DNA from: Pelobates cultripes
Lineage: Eukaryota; Chordata; Amphibia; Anura; Pelobatidae
Length of the DNA: 64,000 nucleotides
Reading direction: 5' to 3'
NCBI GenBank assembly: GCA_933207985.1
Contig: OW240918.1
Location: 114,634,843 to 114,698,842, forward strand
Positions 24,352-34,918 of the stretch are shown here, one piece after another. Within the stretch, counting starts at the first letter, position 1; the number at the start of each line of letters is the position of its first letter. The position numbers were made by a program, and so were the translations under genes. Below the pieces are notes generated by a model, which saw nothing but the letters and a program-made list of their open reading frames with translations, ran no database searches and was not told the origin of the DNA.

Positions 24352-25286
24352 AATCCACATCCATTGGTATTAGAGGGTCATGTGTCACTGGTGGCCTGGA
24401 CCATTTCTGGGGTTCCTGGGATGTGTCGGGCCTATCAACAATGGCTAGAGAGTTACTCTGGGACTCTTGGGCGCCTGACACCAGACGATCATATCTGCAC
24501 GCCTGGCGATCCTTGCATGGCTGGTGTCTGGAGAGACATTTGGATCACTTTACAGCCTCTATCATGGCCGTACTGAACTTCATGGCTGAATTGTTTTCTC
24601 AGGGTAAGTTATATAGGATAATGGTTTTCCAATTGGCTATCTAGGCGGCTCATATGCCTTCTCAAGGTTCTGGCATTGGTAAGGACCCCTCAGTCTGCAG
24701 ACTGTTACGAGGTGTGCGCCTTTCAAGACTGCCTACTTCTCGCTATTCCTCATTTCGGGATGTTTTGCTTGTGTTGCGCTTCCTTGAGGAATGGCCGGAT
24801 ACCGGGGACTTATCTCTAAGCCAGGTTTCTGCTAAGATGGCTCTACTGTAATGTCTCGTGTCTTTTCGATGCGTTTGTGCTTTTGATGTAGAATCTTTCT
24901 CCTTTTCACCAGAGGGTGTCTCTGTTTCTATTTCACGCAGAACTAAATCTAATTCGTCTTCTGTGTCTTTTCCCTACTTTCCAAATAGACTTCGTCTCAG
25001 TGTGGCATGTTGTCTACGGACGTATCTGTCCGTAACTTCGTCCTTTCGACCTTCTGTCCATGGGCAGCTATTGATTTCCTATGTTCTACCGTTTAGGGCT
25101 GTTTCTGCACCTACGATCACTGGTTGGATTCGATGGTTTCTTTCATTGGCTGGCGTGGCGAGTTCCTTTGGGGCTCTTTCAGTTCAAGGTGCTGCCGCTT
25201 TAGCAGCTCTAGAATCCGGTTGGTCCCTTACAGATATTCTTGGTGCCGCTTTTTGGTCTAGGGAATTGACTTTCTGTTCTTTTTAA
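24352..25286 (+). pseudogene. DIRS tyrosine recombinase, broken (copy B)
   Basis: MARELLWDSWAPDTRRSYLHAW is readable near 24441-24506, PSVCRLLRGVRLSRLPTSRYSSF near 24690-24758, and the C-terminal catalytic block SLAGVASSFGALSVQGAAALAALESGWSLTDILGAAFWSRELTFCSF at about 25142-25284. Comparison with the usual HSxRxxxxSxxxxxGxxLxxILxAAxWxxxxTFxxFY pattern shows the His and Arg positions replaced (LSVQ) and the terminal Tyr region changed (FCSF then stop). Family assignment is good; activity is excluded. Confidence 0.78.
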
Positions 25287-25330
25287 TTCCGTCTGCGATA
25301 TCATGTTTCTACTGTCTTTATGTTTGAGCG

Positions 25331-25412
25331 TTAAAATAGCAAATATGAAGCCTCTTGTCTTGCCTTAAAATTAGGGATTATTCTAGCCTCGTGAGGGAAT
25401 AATCAAAATTTT
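25331..25412. repeat. DIRS internal complementary region (copy B)
   Basis: Inverted copies of the two outer ends of the element (20658 onward and up to 25914), joined as in copy A. One base is missing in GCCTCGTGAGGG relative to copy A. Confidence 0.85.
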
Positions 25413-25914
25413 ATTGAAGACAGGAGACAGATTTTCCCCCCCTTTTTTTCCCTCCCTAAAATTCGGTTTTTGCGCTATTGTGTTAATTGGGAGTATTGTT
25501 GTACTCTTCTTAAGGTATGGTCTCAAGTTTAATTAATAAGTAAATTTTCTGTGCTACGGTTGGTTGTCCGTCTGCATTTTTTTCTCGTGTCGTAATTCGC
25601 TGACGTACTAATGTGTATAGTGTGACATTCTGCTTTGGCAGTTTACTTTCATAATGTTTGTTTTTCCTTGCAGTATAATCTGGATTTTTTCTGGTTATGG
25701 CAGTTTCTCATCTAAGTGTGCCTGTTACAGTTGGATTTGTTTGGTCTTCATGCTCTCCTGCTCGACCTCATCAATGAAAGAGGAAGTGGGAGGGTCTGCC
25801 TAAATGGTTTTATATTGCTGTTTTTTTCTGATTGGTTGTTCTGAAAAGTTATGTTAACCGTTTCTTTGCTGCTTGTGGTAAATTATTCCTTCACCAAGGC
25901 TAGAATAATCCCTA

Positions 25915-26262
25915 AAGTTTTAAATATTTTATTGATGATAATTTAATTAAAACAAATACCCATTTTATATCAGTTCATGTAAACAATTGCATCAAATTAA
26001 ATCATTGCCATTTTTCACCACAGCTGTGTAACTCAGATTTCGGAGGAACTGTACTGATTTCAACACCTTCTGCACCAAGGCTAAAAAGATTACAGACAAT
26101 TTTGAAGAAAAGGGGTATGATATTAGTACATTAGAGGGTATTGTTAGAGTAGTTGCAGATATAGATATCAATTCATTACTCACATATAAGCCAAAAATGG
26201 AATATACTCATTCAGATATACCATTTGTTTGTCGCACAGTTATGACCCAACACGCAGAATAG
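25915..26262 (+). pseudogene. Penelope-like element, 3' part of RT (copy B)
   Basis: Same thumb-region blocks as 9230-9604, ending with THSDIPFVCRTVMTQHAE and TAG. It joins the DIRS end without the ~25 extra bases seen in copy A, so it is probably closer to the original junction. Confidence 0.72.
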
Positions 26263-28729
26263 AAACCCACCAGAGAGGGGCAGAGAAAAGTAAGCATGTG
26301 TAATTGTCATTAGAGTGACCGGGTTGAAAGAGCATAAACTAATCTTAAATAGGAATGTCAATATCGAGATAAGTTGAAGGGGAGCCAAAGCTAGATCCAG
26401 GAAGTCATAAATACAGATTAGTTAAGGAATAGCAAAGTCAGATAACAAATAGTCAACAGATAGAAATAAATACACTCTTGGGACACTAATGAGCCCCAAC
26501 AAGGCATTGTGCACTTGTAAAAATAATGGTTATCTCATGGGGGAGTTATTGTTGTAACCATGTCCCCAAAATGGAAGAGAACATTGAGACAGATAGGGGT
26601 GTTTTTTATATCCACCCCTACATACTTAGCAATTCTTAATAGGGAACACATGGGAAGAGGGGCAGCATTGTGTGATACAAAAGTGAATCCAAATTAAAAA
26701 AAACAACAACCGTCTCTGTCTCATTAGAGATGTCTTTGCCAGAAGCTCAAGGAAGCAAGGTGAAAGATCAGTGTAGGACCCACCTAAGAGGTCTGCCTTG
26801 ATGTGGCAGGCAGACATTTCCTCTAATGGTCATTGGAGTAACTAAATAACCTCCATTTGTCTAAATATACATAGGGATTTGGGAGAGAGCGCAGGTAACT
26901 TTTATTTTCTTTGTTTTTTACTGTATGTATTGGGGCTGATGTGTACTATGGTCGTTGCTGTCGCCCAACAGTAGTGGGAGTTTGAGCGTAGGACTTGTTT
27001 ATTTTGTATTTCTTCTGAATTTCGTCTGAATTTTATTTTGTTCTGAATGGATATTTTCTGAATTTCTGAGAAATCGAAATTCAAAAAGTAATGACTTAAA
27101 AAAAAAGGTTTTGACCATGCACATCTCTAAAAGTACATAGTACAGTACAACTGATAAATTTGCCACTTATCAAACAGTTGCAGTCAAGGTCTGTGGAAAC
27201 ATATTTTGTGTGCCAAACATTGGAGGATCTTCTAGTGTGGAACTGCCAAAAAAAAAAAGTGTACATCTGGGTGTAATATACAAATACACATTTTATAAAA
27301 AGCACAGGGGTTAAAGTTTACCATGTATATGGAAATGTAGAGGTCTAACTTCAGAACAAAATGTACTACATATCGATAATTTGGATGTCATTCAGATTCT
27401 TTTTAAAAAAGCACCATTGAACTATTAGAAGACACTAGCATAGATGACTAATTTAAAAAGTCTTGACCTTACAGTCTCTGATTCTGAGTACACAACAGTT
27501 TACTTTTAAAATATTGGGAAAAAAGTGCATTTCATAAATAGATTTCATTATCTACCCGACAGCAGAATACGGATTTATTCCAGAAACAAACACCTCGATC
27601 GTACACACTTCAGGAATCTACAGTGGGTTAATGTGGTGTATATTTTAATTTTACATATGAATGACAATAATATTATTTTTACACCTTGTTATATTTGAGC
27701 ATCTCTTGTCATGTAGTTTTTCCCACTATTTTCATTTTAAAATATAATAGAATTACTAGTCTGTTTGCGCGCTAGGCAGATTTCCAAAATTCAATTAAAA
27801 ACAATCGAGAAAAGATATAGTGATGGCCTTCGTTTAACAAAGATGTGAAATGTTTCTTTGCTGCATGAGGGAAATGTGCAATGATTTGACTGAGACAATA
27901 CATTTTCTTAAATTAAATTCAGACCCTTAAGGGAAACTAGAAAAAAGTATTGCATACAAACATTGCTATTTCCAAACATAATTTTAAAGCAAGCGATTTT
28001 GTAATGGCATATTCTTACAGTACTGCCATCTCGTTTTTCTTGGCTGAAGAGTTTCTGGGATATGAAGCCAGGAAGGCTATTTACTTTTGTAGATTCTACT
28101 CAAAGCTTGGGAATAAAATGTCTTCACAATTGTCCTTCAGTCATATTCAGTCACATTGAGTTATCAATAAAACTACAATGAACATTTATTTGAAATTTCA
28201 TAGTTCAGACTGAAGAAGTATACACACTGAAAATAAAGTGATATTCACTTGCAAAGATTTTATTTAGAAAGTGTTTTTACCAGTGAGGATACAGTTAGCT
28301 CATGAGAGTTTATTCAATAAACTAGATTTTTTTTAATTTTTTTTTAAGAATTGTAAATTCTAGGAAAAAAATGTCTTGGGTGAAAAATGGATGACCAGCA
28401 ATTTTACCTAACACAAGCTGGAGTGAATGCATCCCACTGTTTGTTTTTTAAACAAATTATTAATTCTTGTAATAATACATTTTGTATATCTATATAATTT
28501 TAATTCTACAGAAATATATTCTAGAAGAAAGAGAATGCAAAGAAAATGCAGAAGGAAAATTGAATGTTTTGGTGTTAAACCCCAAAAATTTATTTTTCAT
28601 TAATCTTGTTCCTTATGGGATGTACATTCTAAAAGTTCTAATTTTTTCTTATGCTCCAGTTCATGAAAGACAGGAAAAATGGACAATAACTAATAATGTT
28701 ATTACCTCCATTGTTGGCATGTGTCTACA
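26263..28729. other. AT-rich DNA without a recognisable gene (copy B)
   Basis: Matches 9605-12071. No gene, RNA or element ends seen. Confidence 0.65.
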
Positions 28730-29288
28730 TTAAATGGACAGTATAGTCACCTAAACAACTTTAACTTAATGAAGCAGTTTTGGTGTATAGATCATGTCCG
28801 TGCAGTCACACCGTCTCACTTCTCTGCCATTTAGGAGTTAATTCACTTTGTTTATCCAGCTCTAGCCACACCTCCCAGTAAATAACGTGCACAGCCTTCC
28901 TTAACGCTTCCTGTAAAGTGAGATATGTGTTTACACTTCCTTTATTGCAAATTCTGTTTAATTTAGAAATTCTTATTGCGTGCACTGTTAATAGCCTTCT
29001 GGACTCTGCAGGAGCCTCTTGTATGTGATTAAAGTTCAATTTACAGAGCAGAAGATATAGATTTCTAAAGTAAGTTAACACCTGATTACAAAATCAAACC
29101 ATTTTGTTTTCATGCAGGCTGTGTCAGTCACAGCCAGGGGATGTATAGCTAGGGCTGCATAAACAGAAACAAAAGTATTTTAACGTGGAAATGCAAAAAA
29201 TTAAACAGTGAGACGTCAGGGGCAAGGTCAATATACCTAAACTGCTTTATTAGCTAATGTTTTATTGGTGACTATAGTGTCCCTTTAA
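28730..29288. mobile_element. Complete TTAA-flanked MITE
   Basis: 559 bp, from TTAAATGGACAGTATAGTCACC to GGTGACTATAGTGTCCCTTTAA. The ends are inverted copies and TTAA stands at both edges. There is no coding capacity. This is the unbroken version of the MITE truncated at 12546 and 32203. A TTAA target fits piggyBac- or Kolobok-type mobilisation. Confidence 0.78.
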
Positions 29289-29790
29289 CAAAAACAGTGT
29301 GCAACAAAAAGGAAAGATGCAATTGTAACAGTCATCATTTAAGATTCTGCTAAAGGTAAGGATAGTGGGGAACCTTACAGAGTATGTTAGTAAAGGGCAG
29401 GTGTACTGGTGCATCACAAAAACATGCAAGTACAGTAAAATCAAAGCTCAAACAAATGTAAAATGCTGCCAAGTTTTCCAAAGCAACTGAAGAGCAGAAC
29501 CACCTAAAAGTAAATCAAATTGTATGCAATGTACAACTAACATGTCAACAAACAAACATTTAAATATGACATGTCCATATCCAGACAGATTGCCTTTATT
29601 AGAGTCAGTTGTTCTTTGGATGGTTTGGCAATTTAGCCTCTTTGAGATTATACTGACGGTATTTAAGATCATTAGTTCTTAACCTTGTGAAATGTATCAG
29701 AAGACATAATTTGTTCACCAGTTATATATCTGGCAGTATGACACTAGTAATATTTATAGAAATGATATAGAAGTGATCCCACGTCTAGGC
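29289..29790. other. AT-rich DNA without a recognisable gene
   Basis: No domain-bearing frame, no element ends. Confidence 0.6.
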
Positions 29791-29959
29791 ACAGGACCGG
29801 GCTGGCCCACCGGGATACCGGGAAATTTCCCGGTGGGCCGTCGGCACCTCGGGCCGGGCAGGCAGCTGGCTCACTTGCAGCCGCAGAGGGAGCTGGCTGT
29901 TCTGTCTCTGCTCCCCCTCCTCAGCGCGCCGCTTAATGAGACCGGGGCCGGAATATGAC
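29791..29959. mobile_element. GC-rich hAT-like end fragment
   Basis: Starts CAGGACCGGGCTGGCCCACC and contains the self-complementary block CACCGGGATACCGGGAAATTTCCCGGTG. The CAG start and GC-rich terminal hairpin resemble hAT-type ends. It continues with AGCTGGCTGTTCTGTCTCTG and ends at the centre of the palindrome around TGACGTCA at 29956-29963. The same inner block is found at 31090-31185 in the same orientation. Confidence 0.45.
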
Positions 29960-31185
29960 GTCATATTCCGGCCCCGGTCTCTTTGTAGAGACCCCTTCGA
30001 CTTAGCACTTGGTGGCTTGCCACCCTAGATGATATATATATATATTTATATATATATATTGATACCTCATAGACAAACAATCTCACTGATATACATAAGG
30101 TCACACACAGCTTAATGTAGTGACTCTGGTGTCTATAGCCTGCTCCTGCAGGCTTTTCAATGTAAACACTGACTTTTTAGAGAAAAGGCAGTGTTTACAT
30201 TGCTTCCTAGTGACAGACACTCAGACGGTCACTAGAGGTGCTTACTGTGTCAGTGCGGATTGGCTGAGATCATCAATCTTGATGATCTCAGCTGTAGAGG
30301 CAGGGCCAGTCGAGGGAAGACCAGCACGACGTGGGGATAAAAAAAAAGGTGAGTAAAAACACACATATACACACACACACACATACCATGACAGACACAC
30401 ATCATGACACAGACAGACCGTGACACAGACACACACACCGTGACACAGACAGAAACACACACACACACTGTGACACAGACAGAAATACAGACACACGATG
30501 ACAGAAAGACACACCATGACACAGACAGACACACACACACACCATGACAGAGACACACACATACAATGACAGACACACACCTTAAAAAAGACACACACAC
30601 ACACACACCTTGACACACACACACACCATAACACAGACAGACTGTGACACAGACAAACACCCACCGTGACACAGACACACACACCATGACATACAGACAC
30701 ACACACACCATGACAAACACACACACCGTGACACAAACAGACCGTGACACAGACAGACACACATTACATGACAGACACACACACACAATGACACAGACAC
30801 ACATTGCATGACACAGACAGATGCACACACCATGACAGAGACACACACACCATGACACAGACAGACACACACACACACACCATGACACAGACACACACAC
30901 ACTGTGACACAGACACACACACCATGACACAGACACACACACACCATGACACAAACACACACACACCATGACACAGACAGACACACACACAAATGACACA
31001 GACACACACACACAAATGACACAGACACATACACTCACACTGACACACATAATTGCTACCTGTGTGCTGGCTTCTTGCGGACGCGGGGGGAGCTGGCTGT
31101 TCTGGCGGCAGCAGGGGAAGCTGGCTGTTCTGTCTCTGCTCCCCCTGCCCTGCGCTCTACAAAGAGACCGGGGCCGGAATATGAC
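29960..31185 (-). repeat. Inverted copy of the TGTGTC-array unit, without the later insertions
   Basis: Read on the minus strand from 31185 this is the same unit as 32204 onward: GTCATATTCCGGCCCCGG, the GC block, a longer TGTGTC array (30360-31050), then CCCTCGACTGGCCCTGCCTC (complement of 30297-30316), a hairpin with TGATGATCTCAGC and an end at CGAAGGGGTC. It lacks the hAT and gypsy insertions of 32791-39855 and so gives their empty site. At 29960-29990 and 31155-31185 the same ~31-bp sequence (GTCATATTCCGGCCCCGGTC and on to TTGTAGAG) stands in opposite orientation, so the unit has inverted ends. It may be an element in its own right. Confidence 0.65.
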
Positions 31186-31270
31186 GTCATATTCCGGCCC
31201 CGGTCTCTTTGTAGAGCGCAGGGGAGGGGGAGCAGAGACAAAACAGCCAGCTTCCCCTGCTGCCGCCAGA
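31101..31270. repeat. Near-perfect 170-bp palindrome at a contig end
   Basis: Centre between 31185 and 31186 in ATGACGTCAT. The arms of 85 bp differ at two positions by my reading (CAGGGGAG against CAGGGCAG, and CAAAAC against CAGAAC). The right arm is cut by the N gap, so the true palindrome could be longer. Confidence 0.88.
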
Positions 31271-31370
31271 NNNNNNNNNNNNNNNNNNNNNNNNNNNNNN
31301 NNNNNNNNNNNNNNNNNNNNNNNNNNNNNNNNNNNNNNNNNNNNNNNNNNNNNNNNNNNNNNNNNNNNNN
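31271..31370. other. Assembly gap of 100 N
   Basis: Exactly 100 N; separates the second contig from the third. Confidence 0.99.
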
Positions 31371-31728
31371 TGTCTGGGGTGAAAAATGGATGACCAGCAA
31401 TTTTACCTAACACAAGGTGGAGTGAATGCATCCCACTGTTTGTTTTTTAAACGAATTATTAATTCTTGTAATAATACATTTTGTATATCTATATAATTTA
31501 AATTCTACAGCAATATATTCTAGAAGAAAGAGAATGCAAAGAAAATGCAGAAGGAAAATTGAATGTTTTGGTGTTATACCCCAAACATTTATTTTTCATT
31601 AATCTTGTTCCTTATGGGATGTACATTCTAAAAGTTCTAATTTTTTCTTATGCTCCAGTTCATGAAAGACAGGAAAAATGGACAATAACTAATAATGTTA
31701 TTACCTCCATTGTTGGCATGTGTCTACA

Positions 31729-32203
31729 TTAAATGGACAGTATAGTCACCTAAACAACTTTAACTTAATGAAGCAGTTTTGGTGTATAGATCATGTCCGT
31801 GCAGTCACACCGTCTCACTTCTCTGCTATTTAGGAGTTAATTCACTTTGTTTATCCAGCTCTAGCCACACCTCCCAGTAAATAACGTGCACAGCCTTCCT
31901 TAACGCTTCCTGTAAAGTGAGATATGTGTTTACACTTCCTTTATTGCAAATTCTGTTTAATTTAGAAATTCTTATTGCGTGCACTGTTAATAGCCTTCTG
32001 GACTCTGCAGGAGCCTCTTGTATGTGATTAAAGTTCAATTTACAGAGCAGAAGATATAGATTTCTAAAGTAAGTTAACACCTGATTACAAAATCAAACCA
32101 TTTTGTTTTCATGCAGGCTGTGTCAGTCACAGCCAGGGGATGTATAGCTAGGGCTGCATAAACAGAAACAAAAGTATTTTAACGTGGAAATGCAAAAAAT
32201 TAA
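31729..32203. mobile_element. TTAA-flanked MITE, truncated (third copy)
   Basis: Same sequence and same break after TTAA as 12072-12546. It is followed at once by TGACGTCATATTCCGG. Confidence 0.65.
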
Positions 32204-32790
32204 TGACGTCATATTCCGGCCCCGGTCTTTTTGTAGAGCGCAGGGGAGGGGGAGCAGAGACAGAACAGCCAGCTTCCCCTGCTGCCGCCAGAACAGCCAG
32301 CTCCCCCTGCGGCCGCAAGAAGCCATGTGTCTGTCATGTAATGTGTGTCTGTCTGTGTCACGGTCTGTCTGTGTCACGGTGTGTGTGTTTGTCATGGTGT
32401 GTGTGTGTCTGTATGTCATGGTGTGTGTGTCTGTGTCACGGTGGGTGTTTGTCTGTGTCACAGTCTGTCTGTGTTATGGTGTGTGTGTGTGTCAAGGTGT
32501 GTGTGTGTGTCTTTTTTAAGGTGTGTGTCTGTCATTGTATGTGTGTGTCTCTGTCATGGTGTGTGTGTGTCTGTCTGTGTCATGGTGTGTCTTTCTGTCA
32601 TCGTGTGTCTGTATTTCTGTCTGTGTCACAGTGTGTGTGTGTGTTTCTGTCTGTGTCACGGTGTGTGTGTCTGTGTCACGGTCTGTCTGTGTCATGGTGT
32701 GTGTCTGTCATGGTATGTGTGTGTGTGTATGTGTGTTTTTACTCACCTTTTTTTTTATCCCCACGTCGTGCTGGTCTCCCCTCGACTGGC
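32204..32790 (+). repeat. GC-rich element start plus TGTGTC array, proximal part of the unit
   Basis: Identical to 12547-13133. The unit is interrupted at 32790 by the hAT element and again at 34415 by the gypsy element, and resumes at 39861. The 8 bases before the hAT (32783-32790, CGACTGGC) are its left target duplication. Confidence 0.75.
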
Positions 32791-34403
32791 CACTGGCGGA
32801 TCCAGGGGGGGGGCAACAGGGCAATTGCGCCCCCCGAGAAATCCGCCGGTCTCCCTCTCCCCTGCCAGGACATGCAGGTGCTAGCCCTGCAATGTGCCTG
32901 CGGACCGGAGGGGAGATCAGAGCTCTCCCTCCCCGGTCCGCAGGCACTGTGCTGGCAGCCGGCAGGGGAGGGAGAGGGAGTGAGAGAGGACCCGGGAGCT
33001 CAGTCTGCAGCTCCTCCGGGTCCTCCTCTCGCGAGATTTGGAGCGTTGCCAACGCTCCAAATCTCGCGAGAGTGAACTCTAGCCCGGGAGCGCGGGCTAG
33101 AGTTCACTGTAACCACTGGGACCACCAGGGAATCACCACTGGGACCACCAGGGATGAAAATATGTCCCCCCTCCTCCTCAATAAAGGTAAGAAGGGAGGG
33201 GGGACATAGAATATTTGTTTTTTTTAATTAAATAAATAAAGATATATTATTAAAAAAAGCCCCCCCCCCCCTCTACCCTTAACACACACACACATAGCCC
33301 CCATACTGCCCCCATACACACATGCTGCCCCCCATACACACATACTGCCCCACACACACATACACTGCCCCCATACACACATACTGCCCCCCCATACACA
33401 CATACTGCCCCCATACACACACACATACTGCCCCTATGCTGCCCCCATACACACATGCTGCCTCCCATACACATACTGCCCCCCATGCTGACCCCCATAC
33501 ACACATACTGCCCCCCATACACACACATACTGCCCCCATACACACATCATACTGCCCCCATACACACATACTGCCCCCATGCTGCCCCCCATACACACAT
33601 ACCGCCCCCATACACATGTTGCCTCCCCATAATAATATATTACTGCCCCATGCTGACCCCCGCCTCCCCATACACATACTGCCCCCATGCTGACCCCCAT
33701 ACACACATACTGCCCCCACACACATACTGCCCCCATACACACATACTGCCCCCATACACACATACTTCCCCATACACACATACTGCCCCCAATACACACA
33801 TACTGCCCCCATGCTGCCCCCCATACACACATACTGCCCCGCATACACACATACTGCCCTCATACACACATACTGCCCCTCATACACACATACTGCCCCT
33901 CATACACACATACTGCCCCTCATACACACATACTGCCCCTCATACACACACACTGCCCCCATACACTGCCGCCCCATACACACACACATTGCCCACACTC
34001 ACACACACACACTGCAACTGTTACACACACATACTGTCCCACACATACACTGCATCCCTGACGTACACTGCCCCCCCTACTAACACACTACAACCTTCAC
34101 AGACACACACACACTGCTCACACACTGTCCCCCTCACACACACACACACACTGCACCCCTTACACATTGCACCACTCACACACACCACTGCTCCTATGCC
34201 CTACTACCACCCCATTTCCCAGCAGACCTCAGGTAAGTTGTCAAACTGTTCTTAAACGGTTTGACTACTTACTCTAAGAGGGGGTCCCGGCACTATTGAC
34301 ACAATAACCACTACACTGAACTGTAGTAGTTATTGTGTCTGGATTATTTCTTTAAATAATCTACAAGTGCCCCTCCCGAGATCAGGCTCTGGATCCGCCA
34401 CTG
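32791..34403. mobile_element. hAT-like non-autonomous element with intact target duplication
   Basis: 1613 bp with inverted ends CACTGGCGGATCC and GGATCCGCCACTG, flanked by the direct 8-bp repeat CGACTGGC at 32783-32790 and 34404-34411. An 8-bp duplication is the hAT signature. The empty site is visible at 30305-30312 on the minus strand. The interior has no transposase. About 900 bp (33290-34200) is a CATACACACATACTGCCCC minisatellite. Mobilisation would need a hAT transposase from elsewhere. Confidence 0.9.
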
Positions 34404-34415
34404 CGACTGGCCCTG

Positions 34416-34918
34416 TGTAATGATATTGATGTTACAAAGTTTTGGAGTCCAGTAGCCAGATCAGCAATGTTTTCTGCCAGAGGTAGCCACTCGTTACCCA
34501 GGTGGTTGAGCCCCTGAGCCTTGAGTGGCCTTCTGGTCTTAAGCAGAGATGGGAGACTGGAACAGAAAGATGATAATCATAGTGAGGCAAGCCGAGGTCA
34601 GTGGGAAGGAGAAGCAGCAAAGTCAAAACAGTCCAAATTCAGCAACAGGAAGGAGAAACAGGAACACGCTTGATTAGAGAGTACAGGAACCACAATAATC
34701 TGGCAAAGGTACAGAGACAGGAAGTGGCTTTTATAGGCCAAGAACCAGACACCTGACCAGACACAGCTGAAGTGAGTTGTCACTGATAACCTTGACTCTA
34801 CAAGCAATAGTATCAGATCTCAGGTAAATTTGCAAAAGGCAGGCTAGTGTACTGGTAAGGAAAAGGTTTAGCACCATGTAAACCAGGGTTCGAAACCCAG
34901 CAGAGTCAGTTCCTCACA
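34416..34918 (-). repeat. 3' LTR of the gypsy element
   Basis: Begins TGTAATGATATTGATG and ends CAGTTCCTCACA on the plus strand, so it has TG...CA ends in either orientation. Because the element reads on the minus strand, this is the downstream LTR. The gag-pol stop codon lies inside it (34906-34908). Confidence 0.95.

Larger units (their letters stand above)
20658..25914 (+). mobile_element. DIRS-type tyrosine-recombinase retrotransposon (copy B), inactive
   Basis: Same insertion as 3987-9229, with both outer ends and the internal complementary region (25331-25412) present. It retains about 9 bp, 30 bp and 15 bp that copy A has lost (near 22685, 22750 and 25233) and lacks about 22 bp near 20827 and 15 bp near 22874 that copy A has. 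Gag, RT/RNase H and recombinase are all interrupted by stops shared with copy A. Confidence 0.88.
16674..29204. repeat. Large duplicated segment, copy B
   Basis: Collinear partner of 1-12546 with about 1% base differences plus scattered indels. Unlike copy A it runs on through an intact MITE past the point where copy A breaks (29204), so B shows the unbroken arrangement at that junction. Its left boundary here (16674) is only the start of the window in copy A, not a known end of homology. Confidence 0.95.
31371..33327. repeat. Segment identical to 11714-13670
   Basis: Constant offset of 19657 and no difference found by eye over nearly 2 kb, including microsatellite-like TG arrays that normally vary between copies. 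In contrast, copy B differs from both in the shared part: for example TGTTATACCCC here and in A, but GTTAAACCCC in B. The identity starts exactly at the N gap. Confidence 0.92.

Noticed and set aside
34850..34905. A genuine tRNA gene
   Set aside because: The T-arm and anticodon-like stem are present, but no acceptor stem pairs and the D arm is irregular. Kept only as a tRNA-like motif.
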